Origin: Erythrocercus mccallii
Lineage: Eukaryota; Chordata; Aves; Passeriformes; Dicruridae
Assembly (NCBI GenBank): GCA_013397435.1
Contig: VZRG01000749.1
Span: forward strand, 124,001-188,000
Direction: 5' to 3'
Length of the DNA stretch: 64,000 nt
This document shows, one piece after another, positions 52,625 through 64,000 of this stretch. Below the pieces are notes generated by a model. The model made no database searches and was not told the DNA's origin. It worked only from the letters and a program-made list of their open reading frames with translations. The translations under genes and the position numbers were made by a program. Position 1 is the stretch's first letter. Every line of letters begins with the position of its first letter.

Positions 52625-55600
52625 TCTGAAATTTCCCACTGGCTCCAGGAGCTGCCTGTATCTTGCAGATTGCCTTAACATTGAAAGGGATGGTGCAATT
52701 CAGCATCCCTTAAGAGAAATCTATCTGTGAGTCCTTTAACATGTGTGTGGAGACCTATTTCCTTTGGAAAACGCAGCATATAGACTGAACACTGGAAGAG
52801 CTCATGTCTGAACGTATAATATATAAAATAAGATATAAAAGCAGGGAGGGAAGAGGGAAATCTGCTGGGCTGAAAGGTTTATTGTGAGTTATTGTCTCCT
52901 GCAGTGATCAGTGGAAGCAGAGGGAAGCTTCTTCCTGTTAGGAATTACCAGGTCAACCCCTTCATCTGTGAACACTAAAGCTGTTGAGAGAGCCTGCAGA
53001 GGTTATATCAGATTTATGGATTGACATCCCTTGTGTGACAGCTTGATACCTTTAGGTTTACAGAGATGTCTAATTTATAACATCAGGATTACCTTCTTCT
53101 GAATATTCTTTGTGATCCAACTGCTGAGATGTAATACAAATGCAAAAAAAAACCCCAAATCCCCCCAAAAACCCCAAACTAAGAAAGATTTCAGCTCATT
53201 TAAATGCTCTTTTGGTAGTTTTTCTGCCATTTAAGGGAGGTAGGTTGCTGTCTTTATGGGGATACATTTTGTTTTGAAGTGCCCTTCCTATGCTTTTGTT
53301 ACAGACTTTATTGTGGTGTTATAGATGATGGGATAAAATAAAGTTTAATGAATCTGAAAGAAAAATGAAGACTAAAGAAACAGCACTTATTGGTGCTTCC
53401 TTGGTGGGTTTATGCCTGCTGCTCTGGTCTGGGGCACTGCTGTGTGCAGCAGCCTCACCAGACTGTTCCCAGCTCACATGCTTCTTGTACAACATCAGAA
53501 TTGGAGGGATGTGGAAAGCAGACCCTGTGATGTGGGGGATGATTTCAAAATGTTTAGAAAGCTTCCTTTAGTTTTAGCACTCATCTTTCTTTGTCCCAGC
53601 TAATCAATAGTTTCTGTTGCATTTGCTTTACCATGGGAAGTATTCCTCCCTGGGGTGTAGTGCAAGCAAGGACAGGTATTCACATCTCTCATGGGGCTTG
53701 ACTGTTAGGATTTATTGGCTGAGGTAGCAGAAGTGCTTATCCTCACACCCCATTGCAATGGTTAATTTCTGCATTTTCACACATGCTGCCCTCATTTGAG
53801 GTCATATTGATACATCTGACAAGCCATCAAAACAAGCCTTCAAATGACATCATCAGACAACTTGTGCAAATAATTATTTTGAGAAAATCTTACGCACAAG
53901 GACTATTAATTAGGAGAAATTGAGACAGATGGGGAAGGAGGCATCAGAGATCAAGAGACTGGGAGTAAAAGATAGATCCAAAGCAAACATATGCCACCCA
54001 TGCTGCCAAATTGTTTGTTTTAAGGGGGAGTTGGGGTTTAGCATGTGTGAAAGCACAGTACCCCTGTCCACCTTGATAAACAATTCTGTTGTCTCCAGTA
54101 GACAAAGCTGGAGGGAATTCAGCATGCAGCAAGCCCACAAAATTGTCTGAAAACTAAACCTGGGTGGAAAAGCTGAGATATCCAGGACTGATCACAACAG
54201 CCTGAGCTTAAATAAGATTGTCTGAGCGGAAATGTGACGGCTGCAGGTACACAACAGGAAACAGTGAAGAGGTCAGGGATGGAGTATCACCATTAATGAG
54301 TGAGGACAGAACAAGGAATAATAGGCTCAGTGTGTGGCTGGACTCAAAAGGTGACTACAAAAATGGCACAGTATCCAGGTGGTCTCTTTGTTGTTTGTGA
54401 TGTTTGAATGATTTTCCCAGGCAAATAACTGCAGTGCAGGCTTTAACAGTGAGCTGATGCAGCCTCGCTTTCTGCTCTGGGAGGATGTATTTGCAGCATG
54501 TTGGATTTAATCTTCAATAATGGGACAGGGTGACTGAGAGGCGTTCCATGAGCTTTTTATTTCATTATCAGTTGCAGTGAAGGTAGAGACATAAAAAGAT
54601 GGTAAAATTCACACCATAACAATAGAAGCCAAAGTTCTCTTTGTTACAAAGCCTTTAAAAAGTTTTTTTAGCCAGTAGGCTCATGCTAAAAGCTTACAAG
54701 CATCTACTTAAGCTAATCAATAAACACTACACATACACCTTACAGCATAAAATAGTTGCTTGTTTTATATTTTTTGCAGCTCAGAAGCTTTCTATGCTCC
54801 AAGTATTTCAAGGCCTAAAATTCAACTCTGTTTCAAACCTCAATCAATGTAAGCTTATTGCAACGCTGTGAAAATCCTCTGCTTTTTCAGTTCCCACAGC
54901 AGCAGAGGCTTGGCAGGGGAACTTCTCAGCTTTTGCTGGTAGACTGGAGCTGCAAGAAGGCACAGTGTAGTGATAGAGGAGCAATCTGGCATGGGGCAGG
55001 AAAGAGGGGATGCCCTGTCCCCCAAATCAACACACCACAGGGTGTAGACAGAGGTAGACTGCAGAGGCCGTGGAAAGAAGAAAACTGAGGTAAATGGGCA
55101 GTGCTGCCAGAAGGAGGGAAGAGAGGAGGTACCTGCTAGGAAGGACAGCCAAGGGAAGTGCATGGAGGGAGCTGGACAGCCCAGCTACAGGATCATTCCT
55201 GTACACATTGCACTGACTGGGGGGCTGAACCTGCTTTACTAAGTGAAAACACCAGGGCTGCAGGTGCCTACAGCAGGGCTGGGCAGCACTGGACACAGAA
55301 TTTAGTGCTACTGTTTCCTCACTCCCCAGGGTCCCATGCTCCAACAGAGGGACTTGGAGAGTTCAGAGATGGGTAGTCAGAATGTGCCTTGGGAGATGGC
55401 CAAGCTCCCATTTTAGAAGCTTGGAATTACACTTTCTGAAAATTGTTTCCAATTTCAGCTGCACTGAGTTTGGTTTCTTCCTATAGCAGACAATAGTTGT
55501 CTCGTTATTAAATACATTGATTCTTTATATGGAAATGATTACTCCTTAGCTTGGCTACCCTGTCTCCAGGACTGGTAATCACTTACTTTTGTGCCACATT

Positions 55601-58600
55601 TACACTATAAAATACTTTTCTTCTGTTTATGCCTTGTCTTGTGATGTATTTACTTAGAAAGTACAATCATATTTCTTCTCAGCCCAGGATGAGCAAAACA
55701 AATTGTGACAAATTGCAGTCTCCTGCTCATACCAGTTAACCTCCCTGTACAACTATCCTGCTTTTAGCCCCTCTGTCTTGTGTGCAGTGGGCAAAACAAA
55801 GTTGCAGATTAAAGCTAATTTTCTGTTAATACAGATTCCTCATCCTTGCTGGAAATGTCTGATGGGTTTCTAAGCATTCATTACATAATTTATGGGGTCT
55901 GATAAGTGCAAGTAGAATAGGTTTCATTAGTCTGACTTCAGTAGCCTAAAAGACTTGAGGACAACTTTTGAAACAAAGGAGAATGGATAGAATAAGGTAT
56001 GAAGTAAGGGTAAATTATGCTACCTGTACCTGGTGAAAAGGGCAAAGTGCCACTGCACTGTGCATACATGAAGTTGTACTGCAGGGAGGAATGACAGACA
56101 AGCAGAGCTGCTGCTTCTTTAGCAACTGCACTGTCTGTGAGAAACTGGCTTACAGGGAGGGAGGATGCTGTGAGGATGAAAGCTTTGGCAGCAGGACTTT
56201 GCTGGAAGAATTTCCCTGGGCCTGTCCCTGTGGGAAAACTCCCTGCAATGTTTGCAATAACAGTCTTCACATAAAGTGCAATGTGCTAAAGAACTGGGTT
56301 TTGGCATCACCTACAAATAGTAATGGAAGACCATTTTAGGATAGATCTTCAGAATAAATAGGGTGAAGGGATGAAAGAGGACCCAAACAAAGGTTGTGAT
56401 CATGATGTACAGAAATATTAATGGAAAACAGCAGAACTTAGACCTATTGGGGGTGGGGTGTCTAACTCCACAAACAGAGAGTTTAAGGTAATTGGAAACA
56501 TTAAGGGGAATCTCAGACAGACTCAGTGGCAGCTACCAAGTTGTGTGTGCCAGCCAGTATGTTGTACAATAGTTTTTCCATGCTCCCATTAGTAGCTCTT
56601 TTGCTGTGAGGAAACTGAACTTTGTCCTTGCCATGTGATCTGTGTCTGGCTGGGCTCCACAGGTTCCTATGAGGCTCTGAGCAGACAGGAAAGCCCATTT
56701 CCACATGGCCCCCCGGCCTGGACCAAGACATCTCTCACTCCAGTATCACCAGCAAGTGCCTGCATGGTACCTACAGCAGGAAGCAACTGCTTATCTTCAA
56801 GGAGATGGAAGACTCCAGGATGTAAAGCAATGTTTTTTCCAGGCTTGCTCATTGCTGCATTTCAGCATTACTTTCACAAATGCAATACTTAGGTCTCCAG
56901 TTGTAAAAATTCACTTTTCTGATATTTCCAATTATTTTAAAATAATTGTTCTTTCTTGTGAGGGTATACTTTCTTGTGAGTATTTCCCAGTAAGGTGGTA
57001 CCTGGTCCATATTTTAAGTCATTCTCAGAAGTGCACATTCAGTCAAAATACCTTCAGCAAAGTATGACTATTCTATGCAACTTGATGCCATTTGATTTCC
57101 ACTCTAATGTCATCCTGAACAAACCTTTATTAAAGGACAGCAGAGCTTGAAAAAAAACCCCAAAACCCACATTCTCATTTTGAACTTACCTCAGATTCTC
57201 CTGTATCGCACATCCACAAAAAATTCAGGGTATAACCTTAGATGGAAGATGTGACTGGGGGGAATGTTTTCTGGCATGTGCATATAGTTTGTTTACCTGC
57301 ATCGAGAGGAAGGACATGACTAAAGAGATCCATTTGTGGCTGTGCAAACAGCAAAATCTTGCTGTCAGCAGATGCTTGTATTCCCATTGCAAAGATTTAC
57401 TGGTTCTGTATTGGACAGGTCCTTGAGTAATGGCAGGCAATCTCTCCTTCCGGTGAGGAGCTGCAATAAACTTTCCTCTCAGATGGGCAGCCCATGGACA
57501 TGGAGATGGTTGAGCTGCTGGTGCCTCCATCACAGCCAAGGGGACTGGAGCAGGATGGTGGCACAGCCTTCAGAAAGAGCTCCCCACAAATCTGGAATGA
57601 GGGCTGGAGGAGAAAGGGAAGCAAAATTCTCTGGAAAACCAAGACACACCAGGGAAGAGGTTCTGCCAAATGTCCACCAAGGCTGCTGTTAAAAGCATGA
57701 GGAATGTGATCAGGCTGAAGTAACGATCTGAGATGACTGATATACCCCTGGGAGAGGAAACACTAATTTCTGAATTACTCAATCTATAATTGTTGCTGAT
57801 GGCTGTTTTATTTCCTTAAAGATCAGTTTGCATTTATGCAGTACATTTAAAATCTGCTTTATTTAGAAATTATTTTAACAGCCACCAAAAGGCAAAGAGA
57901 TACACCTAAAATATTTTTACAAGATGAGTCATCTGCCTGTAAGGATAACCACCACAACAAGACCATCTGATAGCTGAAGGTGTTATTGATTCATACCTCT
58001 GTACCACATTCTGGATATTGGCTGTACAGGGGACCATCTCCAGGATCTCCTGGCCTGAAATGATGAGGGTGCTGAACTGAGAGAACTTTCACAATCTAGG
58101 TTTGAATTGCAGTGTTATTTATATATTCCTAGTCATTGAAATTACAGCTCCTCCTAAATGATGACCATGACACTGGTAGTTGTCATACAATCTGAATATA
58201 TACCTCCTGAAAAGAGAGGAAATTTACACTTTTCTGTGAATTATCTCATACAGACCTGTAAAAACAAGAATAATATAATTGATGCAAATTTTACCTACCA
58301 ATCTGGTCATTATGGACTGTCAAGTGTAAAAGTAAGCCAAAGGGACAGATGATAATTCAGTTGTAATGTAAGACATAAATTCTTGCATCTTTTTGTTAAG
58401 CAATGTGAATGTACAAAAAGTAATGACTTGCAGAAACAGTGCAAGGCTGCCTCAGATTTTTCTGCCTTTTTATATGTGAATCACTGGATTATGGCAATAA
58501 ATTTAAAATTTGTCTTCCTATATTCACAACAGCTTGAGACAAACATCTTGGCAGGACAATCCCCTCAAAATTACATAAGGGAATTAATTTTTTCAGTACT

Positions 58601-61600
58601 TGAACTTGTGGAAATGTTGAGGCATTTCCAGCTAAAAGGTTGTTAAATGTCTTTTATCAGACAGGGTTTTAGGTGAAGCTTACTCACCACAATATTAAGT
58701 TCTTCAAAGATTATCTTCCCTCCCTAACCACATACAAAACAATAGGGATGATGGAGAGATCCTTTACTCCTGAGTACTGGTAGATTTTTCACGATAACCT
58801 GAGTACTTTCTCGTCATCGTATTAAATTTAGGAAAAAACCTGAATGTATGTTCTAAAAGTTGACATGAAAATTAAGTTGAATAAAGAAATATTAGAAAAA
58901 TATTCATTTAATGAGGGCTATCTTAGCTCTTGAATTCTGACTTCACATTTTCTTTTCAACAGTGCTCATATGTTTCAGGAATCTTTGGGTTAGAGGTGGT
59001 TTGGTATTTTTATCTTCAGGTCCTGGCTCTCTCCACTTCTCAGAACTAATGGAAGGTGCTCCTCTCATTTCTTCTTGAAATTTCACAATGGAGAGACCTT
59101 TTTGCTTGTGTGTTTGTGTGTAACAGAGTTCGACCGATTATGTAAACCTGCAAAATACTGACTTTGCAAATGAAGGATGTCAAATTAATTTGAATTATCC
59201 CTCTAAAGAGCTTAGACTGATTAAATATACTAAGTGACATTTAAAATAATAAATTGTAGCTTTGTACAATTGCTTACATTAATATAGCTGCATATTTTAT
59301 GGTGGTAGAAAAGCATGCATGGCTATAAAAATACACACTCTCTTAAGAGCAGTGGTTCAGCTTTAACTTCAAGAGGTTCCTCATATCCACCCTAGAGGTT
59401 TAAAGATGCTACAGATGAATGATCCATGCAACAATTTGGGCTGGAGAGGGTTACAAAGCCCAAGTCCACACTCAGCTCTCAGCAGCAGAGGTGTAGCTCT
59501 CCCCAGCTCTGCCCTGACCCCTATTCATGAAGGTCCCCACTGCTGCAGAGGCTTGCCCAGCTGGACTCCTTTGCAAGACAGGGTCCTTTCTATAAAACAA
59601 CAAGGAACAGTGCCATATCTGCCACAATTACAATTTTTGATGCAAAAATCTATGTTCTGATGAATAGCTGCATAAAAACACCTTGAATAGCTGAGCTGGT
59701 GTATACCCAGTCCCCCTGGATGTGACCACTGGACCTAGCTGCAGAATCTCTGGGATAAACCTTCTGGCAGAGCTGAGCTGGAGAGTATAGCTGATACCTT
59801 TGGGGTGAGGTCCTGCTTTGCTCTCCAGTGCAAGGCTGTGTGTGCCACACTTGAAGGCACACTGTTGGCATGTGCTGGCACTTGTCTGCATTAGCAGGCT
59901 AAAGTGGCTAGAATTGCCCAGGGATCCACATTTTCCCTGTTGGCACAGATGGTGTAGCATGAGTGTGATGGAGACTGCATCAGCTGGCAGGTCTCAGCAG
60001 TGCTGATCTGGGCACCCCTACCCAGGCTGTGCATGACAGATCCTAATGTTCCTCTTGTGCTCTGTGCAAGACAACTGATGCCTCTTAGTGAGTGATGTTG
60101 CACAACACAGGCAAAAAACATAGGCATAGTCAAGGACAGGAGGAGTCTGAATTATCTTCTTGTAGCTCTGTAACAAAGCACAGGGCAAGGCATAAGCATG
60201 AATACTCTGTGTAGGATGTTTTTTCAAGCTGATGGAGCTATGTCCTTCAGCTGTCATTGTCTTTCTGATGTGCATTTGTGCTATTGTTCCTCTATGATAC
60301 TGAGGACTTTGTGCTCTTTAAAGTTCTTGAGTGGGTCTTTTGTAAGTGGGAACTAAGGTTAAATGCTCCCCTGACTTGGCTTGTCAACTGCTAAATGAGA
60401 AGAAGGGCTGCAGTATGTTTCTGCCAGTAGAGTTTAGCCACTGGCTTTTCTGATTTGTGCAGAGCTTCTGGGATATCAGCCCACTGGCTGGTCTGGCAAA
60501 CTGGTCTGGCAGTAATGTCCTGGTTTGAACCAAAGTGCTGGTACAGAATGTCATGTCAATGTGAAGCAGAGGAAATGAGTTTAGATTATACAGAAATCCT
60601 CATGAAAATATATCTCCTTTTTGTATTAAATATTTTCTAGCTTTTACTTCTTTGTAATTAAAATAGATTCTCCCATTTCTAGCCCTCACCTCCACCTAAT
60701 GCCTGTTTTTTTATCTATCCACTATATCATTGTTCCTTAAGTAAATAGAAATATTTAATGAAGTGCCATTCAGAGTAATTCCTTTCCCTTTGATGGCTCA
60801 CTGTAATTTTCTTATGGAAACAATATTATCAGGCCAAATAATATTCTTCTGACTCCTTCACATGTGATTATGTTGAAACAATACCAGGTTCATAGCATGT
60901 GAGATATCCCTTTGAGTCAATACAGGAGTGAAGTAAAGAGGAAAAAATAAATTATTCAGTGTGGTTCAGATTTGCTCATTCAAGTGAGTGAGCTCAGAGC
61001 TCTGAAATGTAATAGCAGTCAGAAGTTCTGCTGCCAGCCTTCCTCTCATAAAGTCACCTGTTTTTTCCACCCTGTATTCAACATTGCATATAATGTGCAC
61101 AGATTAGCAAGAAAACACTGCCTGCAAGGCTGAAAGCAGAGCATTGTGTGCACTAAAGTGCTTACTGAGCACTTTTAGGCGTATTTAGGTTCTTGACTCT
61201 TGGAGACGGTCTGTGGGAACTCTGTGTTGAATTCCCATGTCCCCACTCCAGAGAGAGGGAAGGACCCTCAAAGAGATAATGCTAATTCTTCCTAAAGCTG
61301 CCTTCATTACTTTTCCAAATTTTAGGAGCAGTGACTTCACTTTTGTCGTATAAAAATTTAAGTCTGCTGCTCTCACTATAGATGGAGACACCTGTGGTGA
61401 GCGGACACCACCTTCCTGGAGTCCAGGTTTGAAGGAAATTGAAGGGAGGGAAATAGGTTTCCTGTAGCACAGCCAGGGGTGCGGGTAGACAATGTCAGGA
61501 AAGGTGTGCAGACAAGGAATGAACCATTTACCAGACCCTAACTAGAGCTTGTACTAAAGAAAAGACTAGGGTTCTCCCATATGGATTCCAAGAAAACTGG

Positions 61601-61997
61601 TTTTCTGCAGGATGTGAGAAGTAGAATTTTGAAGTTAAAGCATAGACACAGTACAAAGTGCTGTGTTTTTCCTCTGTTATAGTCTCTTACCTTTGCTTAC
61701 TCTTGCTAAAGAGTGAAGAGGCATCCTCGGACTCCGTCAGAAGAGCCAGTCATTTTCAGATCCATCTACTGTGATGGATCCCTCTAAAATCATGGGCCAG
61801 AGTATCTGGAGGTCAATGACTGGGGAGGGAGATGGCAACTCACACAAGGAGGAAAATGTGATATGGTGTAAATTACTCAGACACAGGAAAGAAATTGTGC
61901 CCCCATGAATTCCCAACTCTAAAATGAAAAGCCTTCATAGTGGCTTTAACTACTGCTCAAGGGTAGCTCTGGGAATTGCAGAATTTTCTGAGAATAA
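52625..61997. other. Unique non-coding DNA, no gene recognised
   Basis: No gene or transposable element was recognised. The block holds an A/C low-complexity run, a 68-codon frame with a signal-peptide-like start (53365-53571), and a cysteine-rich 82-codon frame (56091-56339). The 12-base CTTTCTTGTGAG is repeated near 56950. Without expression or conservation data these frames are not called genes. Confidence 0.5.
53143..53179. repeat. A/C-rich low-complexity run
   Basis: An A9 run is followed by CCCC, AAAT, CCCCCC, AAAAA, CCCC and AAAC. The period is irregular, so it is not a telomeric repeat. Confidence 0.75.
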
Positions 61998-62388
61998 TCT
62001 AGGTTGGAAGGGTCTCACAAGCATTATCAAGTCCGGCTCCTGGCCCTGCACGGGACAGCCCAAAACCCCACACCCTCTGCCTGAGAGCATTGTGCAAGAA
62101 CTTCTTGAATTCTCTCAGGCTTGGTGCTGTGACCACTTCCCTAGGGTGCCTGTTCCAGTGCCCAACCCTCTGGATCAAGAACTTTTTTCTAATATCCAAC
62201 CTAAACCTGCCTTGCCACGGTTTCAGACTGTTCCCTCAGGTCCTGTCACTGGTCACTACAGAGAAGAGATCAATGCCTGCCCCTCCTCTTCCCTTCAAGA
62301 GCAAGTTATATCTGCAATGAGGTCTTCCCTCAGCCTCCTCTCCTCCTAGTTGAACAGACCAAGTGACCTCAGCTGTTCCTCAAAACAT
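61998..62388 (-). mobile_element. CR1 LINE 3' fragment with ORF2 end, minus strand
   Basis: The plus strand reads AGGTTGGAAGGGTCTCACAA, CTTGGTGCTGTGACCACTTC, CTAATATCCAACCTAAACCT and AGGTCCTGTCACTGGTCACT, all antisense CR1. On the minus strand a frame still reads VGHWNRHPREVVTAPSLREF, then KKFLHNALRQ, the typical end of CR1 ORF2. The 3' terminus lacks the ATTCTATG octamers or has decayed. About 390 bp remain. The subfamily differs from the 39-kb copy. A 141-codon plus-strand frame across it is an antisense artefact. Confidence 0.93.
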
Positions 62389-63288
62389 TGAGTAGTTACA
62401 CCTCTTTTGAAGATGAAGGCCAAAGCTTTCATTACCTTTTTATCATCTCTTGCAGATGGCATTCTGGCTTAATTCTGGTATTATTCCAATTTATGTGGCA
62501 GAGAATCACAGCTGTAACTGCTGACATTTACTTTTCTCTGCAGAGAAGCCATGTACAAGGACCTAATTCAGCAAAGCAGTTTAGTGCAAAGTTTGTCTTC
62601 CAATAAAGTCTGACAAACTTCAAGACAAATATGTGTGTGTGTGTGTGAGAAAGGGTCCATTTAAATGTCTGTTCAACCATGAACCAGTGTAGGTTGAACA
62701 CCTGCCTTCCAACCCCAGGTTAGCTGGTCCAAGTCATGCTGCTTTACTGAAGCTGAGAGGGGAGCTTGAGCCCCTCTGCAGAAAAGTATTTTCAGTCTCT
62801 AAGGATGACGTCTCAGTACTTTTTTAACATTTAAATCACTTTAAAAAGTCTTTAAGAATTTACAGTAAGCCCTCGAGTTCTTCCACAAGCCACAAATTAA
62901 TTAGCTTGTTCCTTAAATTCCAGCAAGTTAAGTGGAAATGCTTCAGAGGTTCCTTTCCTGGAAAATGTAAAACATCCTTTGATTAACTTGCCACTTCATG
63001 ATAATGAAGGCCTGGGGTTTTTTTCAAAGAGCTTGATGTGAGTTTTAAATTTAAGTATCAAAGTAGGGTTTTAGTCAGTGTTTGAGATTAAACTGGTACT
63101 TTATTCAGAATTGGAGCGAAAGAAAATAGTTGGCCACCAGCAAGGAGAGACCCTTCTGCGAATGAGGAAAGGACCCTGCAGCTCTGCCTGCTGACTGAGG
63201 CAGCTTGAAAAAAAAGCCCAAAGCAATGTATACGTTACAGATGGAGACAGACCAGAGGCTAGGGCTGCAAGCCTCGTGGGTGCACGGT
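62389..63288. other. Unique spacer, no gene recognised
   Basis: Short non-coding stretch between two minus-strand CR1 copies, with one TG microsatellite. A pyrimidine-CAG acceptor-like site at about 62540 and an AATAAA at 62603-62608 occur together, but the short segment between them has no recognisable coding content. Confidence 0.55.
62632..62647. repeat. (TG)8 microsatellite
   Basis: Eight uninterrupted TG units. It is possibly length-polymorphic. Confidence 0.9.
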
Positions 63289-63358
63289 GTCATAGAAACA
63301 GAATGGTTTGGGTTGTGAGGGACCTAAAAGATCATCCAGTTCTGACCCACCCGCCATG

Positions 63359-63364
63359 GCCAGG
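63359..63364. repeat. Left target-site duplication of the LTR
   Basis: GCCAGG here pairs with GGCAGG at 63946-63951. Other CR1 copies, including the one at 39 kb, read CCATGGGCAGGGACAC with the hexamer only once. The left copy therefore carries one G-to-C change since insertion. Confidence 0.85.
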
Positions 63365-63583
63365 TGACGCAGTGCCAGAGCTGGCTAGCCCTTCCATGGC
63401 TAGGAGTGGGAGTGGGACACTCCTCGGGAGCAGGGCGACCCAAGGAGCAGCTTAGAGCTGACGCCCTACAGCACTTAGGCTGTTATCAGGCACACGATGG
63501 AAACAAGGACGAGAGGGAGACCGTCAGTATGAGCTCCAAGCTATTTCAAACCAGGGGAGGATCCAGGAACTGAAGACAGATAC

Positions 63584-63598
63584 AGCTCGGTGCGAGCT
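63584..63598 (-). repeat. Hairpin just downstream of the LTR TATA-like box
   Basis: AGCTCG and CGAGCT flank the loop GTG. It begins a few bases downstream of the TATA-like box in LTR sense, so it would lie at or just before the expected transcript start. Confidence 0.6.
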
Positions 63599-63600
63599 GC

Positions 63601-63740
63601 TTTTAAACAGGGGAGGGTTCAGGGGAAGGTACAAATATTTAGCCAATGGTAGGACAGAAGGGCAGGAGTGAAAGGTGGGGTTTACATAGAGAAAACCAAT
63701 AGAGAAAACAAGGGGAGGAGAGTGGGTTACACGAACCAAT
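63601..63740 (-). promoter_or_regulatory. LTR U3 core promoter: TATA-like box and three CCAAT boxes
   Basis: On the minus strand a TTTAAAAG TATA-like box lies at about 63600-63607. CCAAT appears on the plus strand at 63643-63647, 63696-63700 and 63736-63740, that is ATTGG in LTR sense, about 35, 88 and 128 bp upstream of the box. A 12-13-bp ATAGAGAAAAC repeat (63686-63710) surrounds the middle CCAAT. The arrangement fits an RNA polymerase II LTR promoter pointing leftward, out of the CR1. Activity is not shown by sequence. Confidence 0.6.
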
Positions 63741-63773
63741 GAAACCTCGAGGATAGGGGAATATCAGGAAGAA

Positions 63774-63793
63774 GGGGCAGGGTGTGGGGAGGG
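63774..63793 (+). other. G-quadruplex motif within LTR U3
   Basis: GGGG-CA-GGG-TGT-GGGG-A-GGG fits the canonical four-run motif. It lies on the strand opposite to the LTR sense. Confidence 0.75.
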
Positions 63794-63866
63794 TTGACAA
63801 CTGAGTATAATGATAGGGAACGTTCGGGAACACGGGGTAGGATCGGGGCAGGATTGACAGCTGGGT
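63791..63866 (-). repeat. Imperfect direct repeats in LTR U3
   Basis: GGGTTGACAACTGAGT (63791-63806) and GGATTGACAGCTGGGT (63851-63866) match at 13 of 16 positions, each preceded by a G-rich run. Repeated U3 blocks often act as enhancers in retroviral LTRs. That role is inferred here. Confidence 0.6.
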
Positions 63867-63945
63867 CGGTGGCTACAAACTGGGAGTAAACCAACAACTC
63901 AGGGAAGTAACAGAACAAACCATTAGAACAAAACGCACCACAACA

Positions 63946-63951
63946 GGCAGG
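63946..63951. repeat. Right target-site duplication of the LTR
   Basis: GGCAGG matches the usual CR1 hexamer and restarts the CR1 sequence after the LTR. Confidence 0.88.
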
Positions 63952-64000
63952 AACACCTTCCACTAGACCAGGTTGTTCAGATGTCCGTCCAACCTGGCCC

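Larger units (their letters stand above)
63365..63945 (-). mobile_element. Solo LTR of an endogenous retrovirus, nested in CR1
   Basis: The 581-bp insertion begins and ends with TG...CA on the minus strand (TGTTGTGGTG at 63945, CTGCGTCA at 63365). It is flanked by 6-bp duplicates of the CR1 target. In the minus sense, three ATTGG (inverted CCAAT) boxes lie upstream of a TTTAAAAG TATA-like box, and a hairpin follows where the R region would start. I saw no canonical AATAAA on that strand. No primer-binding site, polypurine tract or viral genes adjoin it, so it is a recombined solo LTR and encodes nothing. A 6-bp duplication is typical of class II (beta/alpha-like, ERVK-type) elements, so that class is inferred. 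Many CpGs survive, suggesting a younger age than its host CR1. Confidence 0.88.
63289..64000 (-). mobile_element. CR1 LINE 3' end, minus strand, split by an LTR
   Basis: The left part (63289-63364) reads ACAGAATGGTTTGGGTTG, AAAAGATCATCCAGTTCTGA and CCCGCCATGG, the antisense CR1 terminus. The right part (63946-64000) resumes at GGCAGGAACACCTTCCACTA and GACCAGGTTGTTCAGATGTC, exactly the next CR1 segment. The copy therefore was one element before the insertion of 63365-63945. It continues past the right edge, so its full length is unknown. Confidence 0.94.

Noticed and set aside
53143..53179. A/C-rich run as interstitial telomere
   Set aside because: The units are irregular and do not repeat CCCTAA.
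56091..56339. Cysteine-rich 82-codon frame resembling a zinc-binding pattern (CPCGKTPCNVC)
   Set aside because: The Cys spacing does not complete a known zinc-finger consensus, no exon boundaries support it, and chance is likely.
61924..62349. 141-codon plus-strand open frame
   Set aside because: It lies antisense across the minus-strand CR1 fragment and has no protein-like features of its own.
63952..64000. Retroviral internal sequence right of the LTR
   Set aside because: The sequence is plain CR1 continuing from the left side, so there is no proviral interior.
1..64000. tRNA, rRNA, CRISPR arrays or bacterial-type operons
   Set aside because: No tRNA-like A/B-box cloverleaf, rRNA-like block or regularly spaced repeat array was seen. 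The repeat content is vertebrate.

Overview
The window reads as non-coding vertebrate nuclear DNA, almost certainly from a bird. The evidence is the repeat content. Every recognisable interspersed repeat is a 5'-truncated CR1 LINE, several with the avian-type 3' end (Cs and Ts followed by ATTCTATG-like octamers), plus one solo LTR of endogenous-retrovirus type. I see no Alu, B1, L1 or MIR-like sequence, bacterial-style operon, tRNA, rRNA or CRISPR array. By eye the DNA is AT-rich and CpG-poor, apart from the LTR at the right edge. The species cannot be fixed from this alone.

No protein-coding gene could be supported. The longest open frames are about 110-142 codons, as expected by chance in 64 kb read six ways. 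The longest that resemble a known protein are decayed CR1 reverse-transcriptase ends. The window is therefore intergenic or lies inside a very long intron.

Layout: 1-21949 is unique sequence with small tandem duplications, a canonical G-quadruplex motif (8050-8070), a GT/TTTG microsatellite (17133-17190) and a duplicated CACGTG-GTCAA module (17685-17710). Positions 21950-22963 hold an inverted pair of CR1 fragments, the larger keeping a frameshifted reverse-transcriptase C-terminus. Positions 28410-29110 and 29556-29737 are two plus-strand CR1 fragments, the second carrying a perfect 16-bp-arm palindrome. Positions 38999-39143 (minus) and 52368-52624 (plus) are two more CR1 fragments, with unique DNA, a purine-rich tract (44805-45065) and a perfect 15-bp-arm palindrome (45660-45695) between them. 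Position 61998-62388 is a minus-strand CR1 with a readable ORF2 end.

The clearest structure is at the right edge. A 581-bp solo LTR (63365-63945, minus sense) sits inside a CR1 3' end (63289-64000), flanked by a 6-bp target-site duplication that can be read off the interrupted CR1. The LTR has TG...CA ends, a TATA-like box, three inverted CCAAT boxes, U3 direct repeats and many intact CpGs.

I did not find an undescribed gene system. The best leads are the nested LTR, the two perfect short-loop palindromes (likely template-switch scars), the duplicated E-box module, and two small open frames (39730-40059 and 53365-53571) that need expression or conservation data.
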